Counted from the stretch's first letter, positions 11,140 through 23,456 are shown. The stretch is DNA of 64,000 bases from Persea americana (GCA_029852735.1 CM056809.1:37280444-37344443); one strand, 5' to 3'. The notes: a model not told the origin generated them from the sequence alone. A program made the numbers and translations.

Positions 11140-11568
11140 GGGGTTTGGCTCTTATTTACAAGGGTAGTTATGTCATTACGTGAAAAAGGAAACTCTTCAT
11201 ATGTTTCCACCCTACATATATCTTTCAAGAGCACATGCAACATAGACTCATAAAAAATACATTCAACATGGACTCATTTAAGAACAAATAAATTATCTAC
11301 ACACGTACCATTATCATAACAACCTGTCAGTTAGAAAATAACACAATTTATATTAAACTATAGCCCATAGCTTGTAAATATTTTAAAAATTAAGACATCA
11401 CACACTTTCATACGAAGATAATACAAAACACCCTCATTTTCAATGCTTTACCTTCCAATAATAATCCATCAAGCCATTATATTAATCACAAATCACTCAC
11501 TTTAATCCAATAAAAACTAGTAGCATTACATAAGATGAGGAAACCCATGCTTAGGAAGATGCATCAAG
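11140..11568. other. Harbinger left subterminal region
   Basis: AT-rich sequence between the left terminal repeat and the transposase stop. It probably contains the 3' UTR of the transposase; no other feature is seen. Confidence 0.45.
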
Positions 11569-12783
11569 CTAGATGGCATCTGTAATTGAATTCCTCTTGA
11601 CATCCGTCTTTGTCCTATCTGTGATATCAAAAGTAGAGGTGTTTCCCATATCTTCCACAACATTAGTGTAACACTCTACTTGGACGTCTTCAGTAGAATA
11701 TTCCAAAAATAATTGATCCTCAATATGCTCTTTTCTAATGAAATTATGCATCGCCATCGCTACAATTACAATGCTCCGTTGTATTAAAAATGGGTAAGAA
11801 GCCATCCGCTTGAGAATAGGAAATCGAGCCTTCAATACCCCAAAGCTCCGCTCGATCACATTCCTCAATGATGAATGTAATATATTAAAATGTTCCTCCC
11901 TAGTACGAGGAATGGCAGGACCTTGAAAATCTGGAAGCCAGTAACAAACGTTTCGAAATGGAGAAAGAAAGCCTCGTATGTTTGTGTAACCAGCATCAGC
12001 CAAGTAATATTTACCTAAAGAGAATGACATGCAAATGTTAACAAATTAACACTTGAGAAGAATTTTGCAAAAAAATATTTGATAAGATTTCAAGCACTTA
12101 TAAATGCTTTCTTACCACGTGGAGCATGTGGAAACTTTAGCCTTTCATCAGATATGGTGTCCAAGAGAATTCGTTGATCATGAGCAGTACCTTCCCATCC
12201 ACATACCACATATGTAAAGAGCATGTCAAATGAGCATACTGCCATAACTTGTTGCATGCAATCACCCTTTCGACCTCTATAGGGATTTGTTTATCTGCTT
12301 GGATAATGGCATGCACAAGGGTTCCATCTAGAGCACTAATACAATCCTATAAAAATTTATGAACAATAAGATAAATTAATTTTACATTAGAGAAAAGAAA
12401 AAAAAAGAGTCGTCAATAATATGGAAAGAGAGTAATTCCTTAAAATATGGCTCAAAACGTGGATTCAAAAGTATCTCCTTAGGCGCTATATCCAATGAAG
12501 GCGGCTTTATCATGTCTTTAGCAAATAACATCATTGCTGTCAAAACCTGACGAAAGTGTCTGTGAATAGTTTCCCTCGAGTGTTGAAATCTATCTTGTAT
12601 CACTCTATTCGTATGGGCATGTGCAATGATGGTCATGAACATGGCCATTTGCTCCTCAACAGGTATATATTTGTTGTCTTTCAATAAGCTCTTTTCTCTA
12701 AAATACATGCATAAATACCGAAACACATGTTGTTCCACACGTAGTAACTGATAACAGATAATAGGATTACCATTCAAAATCAT
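11569..12783 (-). pseudogene. PIF/Harbinger DDE transposase (HARBI1-like), probably defective
   Basis: The N-terminal part (12783-12382) has EEQMAMFMTIIAHAHTNRVIQDRFQHS-ETI-RHF, typical of the helix-turn-helix region of plant Harbinger transposases. The catalytic core follows: first D in ALDGT (codon at 12326-12328), second D in LADAGY (11995-11997), and E in NVIERSFGVLKARFPIL (11851-11853). The enzyme would cut and paste the element using the terminal repeats and TTA targets. The triad is visible, but the segment 12031-12381 is not in one open frame. It contains stops and possibly an intron (near 12350-12400), so the gene is either spliced or decayed. Confidence 0.85.
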
Positions 12784-13212
12784 CTAGACATGACCATGTT
12801 CGGTCATGATTGAGTTCCTACACGGTTCCTTAACTAAGCATCGTTGCTGCCTCTTGTACAACAATAGGATGATAAGTATTATATTTCGACGTAAAATTGA
12901 ATCCATGTGCTCTGTAATATGTCAGAGAAAACTATAACCAGTCATTCATTCATAATAGTACAAGATAACATCCATTGGACAAATAAACATTCAACTAAAT
13001 AATTGTCAAAACATTCATTCATATGTAGTACAAGATAACATCCATGTTTTTCAATTAAACAAACAAAAGGGAGTGACCTAACACTCATTCAAAAAACAAA
13101 AACCAATCTATTAGCTAGACACCACTAGAATCTCCAGTCACATTCTCAATCTCTTGGGACATTTGAGATTTTAGCCAAGTCATCCTTCCCTCATTTGACC
13201 TTAGTCGCATCC

Positions 13213-16200
13213 TGTCGCGACCCCGGACCGAGGTTTTCCCAAAGTCTGGGACCCGCGACGGTTGTTGTCCATCCAACTTTGATTAACCCACAGGTTTCCG
13301 CGGTGAGGATTCCCCAAAAACGAACATGTAACAATCTCACACGAACAATGATTTGCGGAAGCGTGCAAGTAATCTCATCACAACTTAATCATATAAACCT
13401 TGTGATTCCGAATTGCATAAGTTAAGTCATCATTAAGACAATAATCAGAGGAGAAAATGTAAGCATAGCATTGCCAAATTCAGTTCAAGTTTCAAGGTAA
13501 CAAAAGTGTTAAGTTACATAACCCCAAAAGTGTAAAAGAAAAAAAACCAACAAAGGCCATACATTCCCAAAATAGCAACACAATCCCATCTATGTGTATC
13601 GTACTCAAGACCCCGCCCAACATCTAGAGGACGTCGTCGGGTTGCCACTCACGGGCTGGGGGTGGCTCAAAAGCCTCCTCCGGGCGCTCCTCCGCAATGG
13701 CAACGACGCCTGCATCTAAACACCAAAACAAAAGGGTCAGACACGACGGTCTGGCAGGTGAACAGTTTAGACATAATACAAGTCAGTCAATATGAAAGTA
13801 ATCAGCACTTAAAACATGGCATGAGTTCTGAACAAAACATGTTTTAAGGTGTAATTCAAAACTAATATGCTTTTCAATAAAATAACATGATTCGCGGATC
13901 CACATTGAGCTCATCCTTTCTCCGTCATACGCAATGACAAGAGCAAGCAAAACGAAACAGAACGAGACAAAACAAAACAGAAGTCCGAGCCACACAAGGT
14001 GGGCGGAAAACCGGCCGCGGAACCGGACAGAATAAAGATGTGTATAAATACACGACTAATCTGCAGATAGTCCTTATGTTTAAGGACCCCCTAACTAGTG
14101 GATCAGACTGAGAGGGCAGTCCAAGCTCAGTGGTACTCTATGATATCCATGTATGCATAAAACATATCAATGCTTGTACCAATCTTAGCAAAAAAAATGG
14201 GGAAAGACACTTATCAAAACAATGCAAGACGAGACTAGACAAGAATAGCATAAGCTATAACATCAAAGCTGGAAAAGTGTCCCCAATATAGTCCTTGAAA
14301 CAAATCAAAAGTTAAATACATGCTTGTAAATCAAAACAGGTACAGAACGTATTCTTCGTGTCAAAATTCAAGATTTCGAAACAATTATGTCAAGTATATG
14401 CTAAGGTTCTTTGTTTGATTCTCGTGAAGTTGAAACCCAAATGTTGGAGTTTAAATGAATTGGTGTTCCCGAAGCTGGACAACATTTCATGTTTCAACTG
14501 CACAGTATCAGGCTAAAGACCCCATAACATATTCTAGTTTTTCTCTCCCATCCAAGCCCCTTCAAAATTTCTCCTTCTGTGCAATTCGGTCACCACGCGG
14601 CTACCCGGCGGCTGGCCGCCGGTTGCTGGTCGGCTGACCGACTGCTGACCGACTGATCAGGAAACATACTACTTTTCAAATTTCCTGCGCAGGTCGGCTA
14701 GCCGCCTGCTGACCGCCCGCGGGCCGACCACGCCCTGTGCAGAAATTGAGTTACTGTAATTCTGACCAACACAGGGGCGGTTAGCCGTGGGTCAACAGTC
14801 GGCTAGCCGACTGCTGACCGACTTCTGACCGCCGGTGTGCGGCAGCTTCAGTTAGATTCAGAATTTCCACCCCCCTTTCACCATTTCTTTCCTTTGTCAA
14901 ATCCCTGCATATCCCCTGCCTCCATGCTCTCCAAGGGGCAATTTCCATTCAAATCCTAACAATCACACTTCCAAATCACCTCACAACACTTCCTCCATTC
15001 TTTCATCCATTTATAAAACACATTGGCAAGATAAAAGCAACTTCAAATGAATGAAAAACCATTAACACAAACCATTAGTATATGCATTTCAATTAAAACA
15101 AAATTTCAGACTATAACACCTTTGGAAACATACATGCCCAAATTATCATGGAAGAGAAATCAAATCATAAAAGCTAAAGAAATCAAACATTGCATGCATC
15201 ATGAGTCTAAGTTGTTCACTTGCCTTTACCAAAGTCCTAGCCCAACAATCTTAGAACAAAGCCTACCAAATGTACCCCACGAAATCTACAAGAAACCCAT
15301 GAAAAGAACCTAAAAAATCCACCAAAAAGAGAAGACAATGACCCATTTCGAAATGGGTGTTGCATGCTTGAAAAATGGCCTCCTAAGGAACTCAAAAGAC
15401 TACATTGAAGAGGAGAAAGAGATCCATTACCTGAAGCTTGCTAAACAAGAAGAGGAGAAGAAAACGGAGTGGATACACAGCTAGGATCTCCAAGAAAATG
15501 GTAGCACTAGATTCTTAGAGTTGAGAGGAAGAAGATGGTAGGGTTGGTTTGTGCTTTGAAACTCTCTAGCTTAGGCATGCAATGAGAAGAAAGGAAGGGA
15601 AGAAGAAGAGTCTCAGCTGAGTTGAGAAGTTGCAGGGAGAGTTTAGAACCGTGAGTGCAAAGATGAGGGAGAAGGAGATTTGATTCAAGTGGGTTCTTGT
15701 GGGCCCCATTGCTCAGAACTTGCAATGGTTAAAACACTGACTTGTGGGCCCCGGATGAAAACGACGAAGAAGACTAAAATGATCGTCGAAAAATCTAGTT
15801 TCCAAAAAGTATAAATTTGGCATAGTTTTGAGATTTTGAAATTTGAGTCCAGATTTGGTGTGAAAAGACTGATTTACCCCCCCTTTGGGCCAAAACTTGG
15901 GTTTCTGGGCCTAAAACGCAAACAAGCTGAACACAACAGTTTATTAATAAAATAAAACCATTTAAAAGAGATTGAAATCACGATTAAAATCAGAAAACTG
16001 GAATTTCCTCCCAAGCTTACACGCACACTCAAGGCACCCTTAAGTGTGAAAAAATAGCATGAAACGCTCTCAAAATTCCCCAAAGCTAATTCTAGACTAA
16101 ATCGGACCAATTTCTAATCCCACGTACACTAAACTCGCATTACAACTAAACACGCACTTAGTTAACACTAATCGCGCTAATCCTGGGTCGGGGTTTGACA
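13213..16200 (-). mobile_element. Solo LTR of a Tekay/Del-like Ty3/gypsy chromovirus
   Basis: The plus strand starts TGTCGCGACCCCGGACC and ends TGGGTCGGGGTTTGACA, flanked by perfect CATCC duplications (13208-13212 and 16201-16205). On the minus strand the start TGTCAAACCCCGACCC and end GGGGTCGCGACA match the ends of the LTR at 20202-23453. No internal gag or pol is present, so the element was reduced to one LTR by recombination. A TATA-like site (minus-strand TATTTATACAC) lies near 14040-14052. A palindromic-word array lies upstream of it in U3. Confidence 0.93.
14585..14850. repeat. Palindromic-word array in solo LTR (CGGCTAGCCG / CTGACCG type)
   Basis: Words such as GGCGGCTGGCCGCC, GGTCGGCTGACCGACTG, GGTCGGCTAGCCGCCTG, GGTTAGCCG and GGCTAGCCGACTGC follow closely. 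CGGCTAGCCG is a perfect palindrome. The block lies about 0.54 kb upstream of the LTR's TATA-like site in element orientation. Confidence 0.85.
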
Positions 16201-17544
16201 CATCCAAATAATTCTTTTATCCTTAACCATAAAAGAATTAAGAGCGGTTGCGTATGGTGGGCTACAGTCAGTAATTTGGGGCATGGAATATAATAGGTCA
16301 ATGCATTCAGCAATGGTATCAGTTTTAGTTTGAACAGGAGTAGCAACTACTGGAATTGTTGCCTTTACTGATTCTGCGAGCTCCATTATGCATGTATCTA
16401 TCACACTATTACTCGCCATTGATTGATTCTTTGAAGGCCTAGGTCTCTTTCGCTTAATATTTGCCATTAAGACATCCGTACAAGCCTCACTAGCAACTGA
16501 GTCTTCTCGCATGGTTGACCGGGGTGTTATTGGGTCTGGGGATGGAGTATCTTCATAATGAGCCAAGTTAACGGAACTTGAATTCATATCCATTGCAATA
16601 TCTTCTGGTAAACCATCCATTGTGGGAGCCCATTTATCATACCCTCTCGCGGAGGTACCATCAAACAAAGCAACCATTTCTTTAGGGAAAGGAAGAGGCT
16701 TGGACTTAAATATTTTTGCATCTTTATGTGTCTACAATATAGTTTAATGATAATTGTCAAAGGCTATAATCCTAGTTTGTAAATACCAAAACAATTACAA
16801 CTTTGATATACCTTCAGGTACTTTATCCATCGGTCCTGTGCCATCTCCACGCAACCGATATGTGGATTGAATCTTATGCCAGTTTGGCTCTTCAAGTGTA
16901 GCCAAGTATTGTATATTTTCTTTAGATAATCCACTTGATTCTTCAAATTGCTTTTGTTTAAAAATATGTCCTGCCCTTTGATTAAAATTTTCTATTATCA
17001 CCTTCCAAGCTTTTGTGCTAAATTGCACTCCTGGTCGACCTCCAGATTTTACTTGATCCAAACATACATCCATGAGAGAGACATTTTCTCATGTTATTTG
17101 ACCAATGGGCAAGATCGATGTCATCTATTTCCTTTGTCTTTCCCTTATCGGTCATGATTACTACACCATAAGATTTATTTAGAACATCGAGGAAAAAGTA
17201 TAGTATGCCTCACTAAACACAATGAAATAGAAAATAAACTAAAAAAGAAAATAGAAGTACAAGAATTTACAAGTGCTTTGTATGAAGATGACCTTACAAA
17301 AGTTTTAAAATGATGAAAATGGCAGGTTCTATATTGCAATTTTACATTCTCTGCAAAAAAGAAAAAAAAAAAAAAGGCCCTTACTAAATGACAACTTTGC
17401 TCATATAATCAGAGTGTCTCAATCAAATGGTAGAAAACATGGAAACAGAGTGCCTCAATCAAATGGTGAATATAATCAGATTTATATAAGCAGTGTATCT
17501 CAGTTGAGCATTTATTCTTGATCAATTTAGAAACTCTACACATG

Positions 17545-18125
17545 TAAATAGAAATACGAGTTTCTCATAAAACCCATTTCATTACTCAGAAGATAAAATG
17601 GTATTTAAGTTAAAAGACACTTTTTTAAAATCTGTACAATTTAAGAGAATTTTATTCTATCAAACAAACCCACTACTATAAGATGAAAGAGTCTACCTAA
17701 TCACACAGCCTTAGTTAAAAACCACTTTTGTTATAAGGAGAAAGAGTCTATCTAAGCACACAGCCCCTGTTAAAAACCACATCTACTATAAGGATTCTTT
17801 AATTCCTAATCCAAAGATGAAAGAGTCCTCATTGATGTTTGATCAACAAAGAAAATCATCAAAACTAAAAATCCCTCTCATCTTAGTAAAAGCAAGTGAT
17901 CTTCTGCTACCCAGCCATGCCAAGCTTAACCAACCTTGGGATTAAATAAGTGAACTCCAGCATGAGTCAAGCATGAGCAATCAAAAGAGTTGAATGGAAT
18001 CAACCCATGTATCTAGAAATATGAGTTTTTTATAAAAACCCATTTCATTACTCAGAAGATAAAATGTTATTTAAGTTAAATGACACTTTTTTAAAATTTG
18101 TACAATTTAAGAGAATTTTACTCTT
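17545..18125. repeat. Direct repeat (two ~115 bp copies) and ~65 bp tandem units
   Basis: Copies at about 17548-17660 and 18015-18125 share CATTTCATTACTCAGAAGAT and TTTGTACAATTTAAGAGAAT. Between them, 17675-17800 holds two to three imperfect ~65 bp tandem units (ATAAG-GAAAGAGTCTA-CTAA-CACACAGCC). The second direct copy ends exactly where the captured TOM1-like leader begins, which may reflect how that fragment was acquired. Confidence 0.7.
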
Positions 18126-18296
18126 TCTCTCTCTATCTCTATCTCTATCTTCCCTCACTTTTTTTTCTTCCTTCTTTTGCTCTTTCTCTGTCTTTCTCGA
18201 TCTCGATCGATTTTGAGCTCTCCTTTCTCTTTTTCTTCACTTGTAGTCAGAAGAGAGAGAGAGGAGAAGAGAAGAGAAGGAAGGGCGGAGAGAGAA
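18118..18296 (+). other. CT-rich then GA-rich leader of captured TOM1-like fragment
   Basis: CTCTTTCTCTCTCTATCTC-type sequence switches to GAGAGAGAGGAGAAGAG just before the ATG at 18297. Such composition is common in 5' UTRs of plant genes, so the capture probably includes the leader and perhaps promoter-proximal DNA. Confidence 0.5.
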
Positions 18297-18443
18297 ATGA
18301 CGAGATTGCCTTTTAACATCTCGGCAACTGAGCTGAGCTCCTTATCCAACTGGTGGGACGAGATCAATGAGTCGACTCAGTGGCAGAATGACATCTTCTT
18401 CTTCCTCTGCACTGCCTACGCCCTCGTCTCATATGTTGCTCTC
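18297..18443 (+). pseudogene. Captured first exon resembling a TOM1/TOM3-family membrane protein
   Basis: ATG at 18297 opens MTRLPFNIS and then NWWDEINESTQWQNDIFFFL, followed by a hydrophobic run ending VALV. A possible donor lies at 18443/18444 (CTC|GTGGGT). The tryptophan pair, the INES-QW-D-IF pattern and the first membrane segment resemble the N-terminus of plant TOM1/TOM3/THH1 proteins, multi-pass tonoplast proteins. Only this exon is present. It lies antisense to the Harbinger genes, near the transposon's right end. Identification rests on a 49-residue match by eye, so an alternative membrane protein is possible. Confidence 0.6.
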
Positions 18444-19140
18444 GTGGGTTCCATCCCTCTTTATCTCTCTTTCTCCATCTATGTGTTTGGGGGTTTTGAT
18501 TCTTGGGTTTTATTTGCTTTTATATAGCTTTTATTTTGTTGTTGTTTTCTGTTTTGATGGTGTTTCTCTAGTTGGGTTTGGTGCAAGAGTGGAACTTTAG
18601 CTGTTTTCTTGTGTTTTGAGATTTGGGGTTTTTCCTGATTTTTTTCCCTGGGCTTTAGATTTGTGGAAATCGCGCTAATAGTTTTGGAAATCGCTCTAAA
18701 AAGAAGAAACATCTGTAGAAAATCCAAACCCTAGAACCATTCTTTCCAATGTTGAGGGAAACCCATTATAGGATCATTGAAATAAAAAAAATTAATGAGA
18801 AAGAAAGAGATATAGAAAAAGCATATAAAGAGAAAGAAAGAGATAAAGAAGAAGCCTTACCTCCTCTGAAGTTTTTCTTCCTTCTCTCCTTTTCCTTTGC
18901 AGTGCTCTCCAAACAAAATAGGGCTTCTGAGATGAAACAACGGGCTTAAGGTTTTTCTTCAATGGACAGACGGTGCCAATAAAACACCGTCTAAGGGCAA
19001 TTTTGTCTTTAAAAAATACCTCCGCCTCTATATTTTCAAGAGGCAAAACGTCTGAAACAGACCTGCTGGATATGGGAGCATTTCATTTTAGAGGTTTTGA
19101 CTCTAAGTTTCTACAGCAGGTAAAGGAGAGAATTATGTAC
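18444..19140. other. Right subterminal Harbinger region with intron-like and purine-rich sequence
   Basis: T-rich intron-like sequence follows the captured exon. After it comes a purine-rich block (18790-18860, GAAAGAAAGAGATA repeats) and then the right subterminal region. It could include the promoter of ORF1 on the minus strand. No other gene is seen. Confidence 0.4.
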
Positions 19141-19326
19141 CAAACGGTCTAAATTTTGAAACCTCTATCTGTTTTAGACATTTTAGAGAAATAGAGGCTC
19201 AAATAGACATGCCAAACAGCCCCTTAGTAATCTTAGTTTCGGCCATAACACCTTGATCAGGGACGAACAAGCTTGGCTCTGTTGTAGTAGTAATGGATTG
19301 GCTAAGGACTGATTGGTTAGGCGTTG

Positions 19327-20201
19327 TGTCACGACCTGGGCCCGCGATTAGGATTACCACGGCTAAACCCAAGTCGTGATCTCCATACTTACTCCCGTAA
19401 CTCTCGCATTAACGGAAGTCAATACGAAATTCACTAGGGATATCATACATTCATACCTGTCAAATGTACATCTTCGCGGAAATATATATACATTGACAAT
19501 TAAATTTAAACTGTACAAGTTCTTGACATAAAAGTACAGTTCATTACATATACATTTCATCTAATGTTCAAGTCAATCCTGCATATTCAAATACAATGCA
19601 GGTGACTACTATTTACATCCAAAATGAATCTACATGTATCTCTCAAAATATTCCAATAACACTCTACTGTAATTTCCCTTTGATTTACGTCCACTCGTTT
19701 AGTCCTCCTAGAGGAACCTGATGGGCCTCCTCCGTTGGCAGCGCGGCTTCTATATCATTGGGACGGGTAATTTGGCCTGTAATATCATCAATAACACTGT
19801 GAACACGATGGTTCAACAATGTATACACAATTTCATGCTAATAATTTGTTTAGCAATTCTAAACAATTCAAATCAAAACAATAAACAATTTCATTCATTT
19901 AGTTCTTCCCTGAAGGAAGCATTCAATATTAGTGAGTACACTTTATCAAGTGACTCACCATTGTCCTCATAGCAAAGGGCGGAAGGCGCACCATCCATGA
20001 CCCAGCCTTAAGAAAGGACTCATTCAATTTCAATCTCATATTATACACTTATTAAGTGACTTTTCAAATGTGTGGGATTTACCAGTGTCTTGATCAAAGA
20101 TCACCAACATCACCACGGAGCTCTGGAACGCTCCAAATCATCTACTGTAGTAGGATTGTTCATTAATTCATTTCATTGGTTCGTTTATTTCATTTCATTA
20201 T
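19327..20201 (-). repeat. Second solo LTR, piece 1 (element 3' part)
   Basis: Contains the conserved CGCGGGCCCAGGTCGTGACA end on the minus strand. It is AT-rich, with TATA-like sequence near 19480. Short plus-strand open frames are not convincing genes. Confidence 0.8.
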
Positions 20202-21599
20202 TGTAAGATCCCGCCCCGAGAGTTTCCGATTAGTACTAATTAAGACGCGATTTAGCTATAAGTGTGATTAGTAAGTTTGGATTAAATTTGAATTAGAATA
20301 GCTTCTTATAGCTTTGAATTATTTTGGGAACTCTTTTGATTTAGTGGGACCCTTTGGGGGGTTTCCTTTATAGTGTTTTCTGTGATTTTGGGAATTATGA
20401 GATATTCGAAAAAATCTGTGTTTAGCCCCATTCGACTTATTTTATTGTTTCCGACAATTTTCGTATTTGCCCCGTTTCCGTTCAAGACCTATAAACCCTA
20501 CTTTGCTAGTGATAGGGGTAAAACAGTCTTTTTGCACAAAATTTGGGCACTAAATTCAATGTCTCCGAAACTCGTGAAATATATACTTTTTGGAAACTAG
20601 AAATTTTGACGAACGATTCTTCCTTCTTCGTCGAATCCGTCCGAAGCCCGTAGAGCGATGTTTCAGGCCAATTGGATTTTTAAGTTGTGGGACCCATCCA
20701 CACTTTTTATGTAAGAAGAGTCTTCCTCTCTCCTTTCCCTTTTCTTGCAACTTTCATTGAGAAGAAGAGGAGTTCCAGCCCTAGGGTTTCTTTCCCTTCC
20801 TTCTTGCCTCCCCATCTCTCAATCACTCTCAAACTCATGCTAAAGGAGAAATGGAGGCTACAATCTTCTTCCTCACCTTGAGAGCCTTCTATTGATACAA
20901 CTTGTGAAGAAATCCACCTTCTCTAGAGTTCATTTTGAACTACTTTCTCCCATTTGGGGACCTTGCAAGTAAGTAATCATTCCCATCTTCTAGATTATGC
21001 TTCTTCCAGTCCTAAAGAGTCTCCATCTTCATTATTGGAAGCTCTCTCTTCCTATTCCTTGTTTAGACATTTTTAGGGTTTGAAATGAATGTCATTTTGG
21101 GGGTTTTTGTGTAGATTGTGGAATTTGAGCTTAGGAGAAGTGCTGAGAGTGGTTTAACATTTTTGAAGCCAAGGCAAGTGGTTGAATAGAGTAAATGGAT
21201 GATTTCATATTTTATTTGAATCTTCATTATTGATTTTATTTATGACCCATGGTTTATATAAGCATGCAAGGAATGTTTTGATGAGCACCTCCTTCTATTT
21301 AGTCTTTTGGAAACATGTGTATGCACTGCTTTTAATTAAAAGTCATTGTCTTTCTTTACATCTTCATTTATGTTAGTCATGTATTGCTTTGAATGGATTT
21401 GATATCATTATGAATTGGATGAGATGTGATAGGGGGAGGGATGTGATTTTTTTTTAGTTGTAATGGTTGGTTATTGGAGGACTAGATGTGGTTAAAGGGT
21501 GTAGAAGGATGGCCATAAATGTTGTGTTAAAGGGTGGCTTGAATGGGGTTTTGAGTAGAAGAGAAGTTGAGGTTCGGACTGTTGAAACAGGGTGTTTCT

Positions 21600-21990
21600 G
21601 AAGTAGTTCGCTCGAGCGAACCTGCATTCGCTCAAGCGAGCTCTTCACAGAACCTCATTCGCTTGAGCCAACCACATACTTTGCTTGAGCTCTCCTGTTC
21701 TGAAGCAGTTCGCTCAAGCGACCTCTTCATCGCTCGAGCGAACCCCTCCTAGAACCTTGGTCGCTCGAGCCTCCACCTTTCTTCGCTCGACCCTTTCTGA
21801 CTTGAAGTAGTCCGCTCGAGCGAACCCTTTCGAGAGAGTTGTTCGATTGAGCCATTCTATCTGTTCGCTCGACCCTCCCTGACTCAGACCAATTCGCTCG
21901 AGCAAACTTATACTCGCTCGAGCGAACCCCTCCCATAATGCTGTTCGCTCGAACGAACCTTCCAGTTCGCTCGAGCGAACTGTACTGAAA
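21600..21990. repeat. Array of TTCGCTCGAGCGAA palindromic words
   Basis: About 17 words built on the perfect 14-base palindrome TTCGCTCGAGCGAA occur in 390 bases, spaced roughly 20-25 bases apart. Single-base variants are CGCTCAAGCGA, CGCTTGAGC and CGCTCGAACGAA. Spacers are T/C-rich and unrelated to each other. The array falls within the LTR's U3 part. Confidence 0.95.
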
Positions 21991-22646
21991 TGCTGGGCTA
22001 TTTCCAAACATGACTAAAAGGTTGTTTTAAGGTCTAGTGAGGTTGGTTTGGAGCCCTATTATGATGTGGAGGAATAAGAAGTGTTTCATGGAGAATGATT
22101 TAGAAAAGAACCCCAATTCCGGGGATTATTGAGGATGATTGACTTATCAATTTGTACATGGACCTCGGGATGTTTCAAACCTTCCAGAGTACCATGCTAT
22201 CATCTTAAATTGACATACAAGACTCTCGTACCTATTGCTTAAATCCTGAAAACTCAATATATGGTCCGGAAATATGTGGGTGTCCATAGTGTTTGTTTTT
22301 ATCAAACCTTGTACATTTTCGACAGTTTTTGCATATTAGTACAAGTGGCATTTCAAAACCACTGAAATCAGTAAATTGAGTATTTGATCAGCCGTATGCA
22401 TTTTGATAAGAGGTAATTGTGTTAAATGCTCTTTCAAGCCTTTAGTTCAGTTTGCTTTGAGTGTTATACACTCCCTTTAGATATGTATATGTTTTGAATG
22501 TGTTTTAACAAATGAGTTGGCACCACTAAGCTTGGACGACCTTGTCGATTTGATCCACCGACTTGGGGTCCCCCTTTAGCTTCTGTCAGCTGCAGTCTGA
22601 ATTATGTTCTGCTCTGTCACCCGGTTCCGCGGCCGTGGTTTTGCTC

Positions 22647-22666
22647 AGTATATTATATATATAGTT
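22647..22666 (+). promoter_or_regulatory. TATA-like site of Tekay-like LTR
   Basis: TATATTATATATATAG stands out from GC-richer neighbours, with about 0.8 kb of LTR left downstream for R and U5. The assignment is by position and composition only. Confidence 0.4.
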
Positions 22667-23456
22667 GCTTCTCGTCACCTCATGTGCTTCGAGATCAACA
22701 CCCTTAGTGTGCTCTCATCACACTGGTGATGGAGGATTTAGCTTAAGTGTGGTTGCCATCTTGTCAGTTCCTTTCCTTTGGTTACCTTCCTGATTTATCT
22801 TGCATTTGTACCTTATTTCAACAAGGCCTCATGTTTATAACAATCATTGTTTCATTATGTTTAAGTTATGTTTGTTTTCTTAAACTGTATTATCTATTCA
22901 CCCACCCACCAGACCGTCGTGTCTGACCCATTTTTGTGGTACTCAGGTCCCGTCCCCGTTATTGCCTTTGAGGAGGAGCATGAGGAGGCGGTCGGTGAAC
23001 CGCAGTGCTTAGTTGAATGGCAAGCTGACAATATCATGTAGACATTGGTTTGAGCTACGAGTTGCACAACATTTTAGGGGAATTTATAGAATGTTTTGAT
23101 TTATACTTTTGGGTTGTACTGGCCTTTATTGGCCATTATTTTTGGGGATTATTAACTTAAATGATCTTTTGTTTAAACTTCAAATGTTATATTTTGGGAA
23201 TGCCAATGATATCATTTCTCACTCTGACGTCATGTCGGTTACATGTGTTTATCAGTCTTATATTATGGAATGGATTATGAAATTGATTTGCTACACGCTT
23301 CCGCACCAATGTAAATGTTTTGTGAGTGTGTGTGAGATCCTCACCGTGGAAACCTGTGGGAAATTAAGTAAATGTATGATCTTTGTTAATCCATGTTCAC
23401 ACAACATTATCCCCAATGCTCGCGGGCCCGGATCTTAGTACGGGGTCGCGACAGAC

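Larger units (their letters stand above)
13115..17155 (-). pseudogene. Harbinger ORF1, Myb/SANT-like DNA-binding protein, split by a solo LTR
   Basis: The likely start is at 17155 (MTDKGKTKE). The domain reads DVCLDQVKSGGRPGVQFST, AWKVIIENFNQRAGHIFKQKQ, VDYLKKIYNTWLHLKSQTGI and AQDRWIKYL, the plant Myb/SANT-like domain found in PIF/Harbinger ORF1. A one-base frameshift near 17075 and another near 16945 separate these pieces. A second exon (16700-16206) has FPKEMVALFDGT-ARGYDKWAPT and a Ser/Pro-rich tail. The frame is cut at 16205 by a solo LTR and resumes at 13212 (LRSNEGRMTWLKSQMSQEIE), ending at TAG 13115-13117. ORF1 normally helps transposase bind the element's ends. Confidence 0.82.
10974..19223 (-). 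mobile_element. PIF/Harbinger DNA transposon
   Basis: Terminal inverted repeats are GGCCCTGTTTGGCA on the left and TGCCAAACAGCCCC on the right, flanked by TTA on both sides (10971-10973 and 19224-19226). This is the typical 3 bp target of this superfamily. Inside are a DDE transposase (11569-12783) and a Myb/SANT-like ORF1 (17155-13115), both on the minus strand. Without the 2993 bp solo-LTR insertion (with its TSD) the element is about 5.26 kb, a normal size for an autonomous member. The copia frame closes cleanly when the element is removed. It also carries a captured TOM1-like exon near its right end. Confidence 0.93.
20202..23453 (+). repeat. 5' LTR of Tekay-like element (3252 bp)
   Basis: Starts TGTAAGATCCCGCCCCGAG and ends GTACGGGGTCGCGACA. 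The last ~630 bases match the 3' LTR tail. A TATA-rich site is at about 22647-22666. The palindromic-word array (21600-21990) lies about 0.66 kb before it, in U3. Confidence 0.93.

Noticed and set aside
21600..21990. CRISPR-like array
   Set aside because: Words are short, variable and irregularly spaced, lie within a plant LTR, and no cas genes exist; the palindromic words are an LTR feature.
21714..22011. Two overlapping ~95-residue minus-strand frames with RSSE/LERT repeats
   Set aside because: Both are translations of the TTCGCTCGAGCGAA array in different frames.
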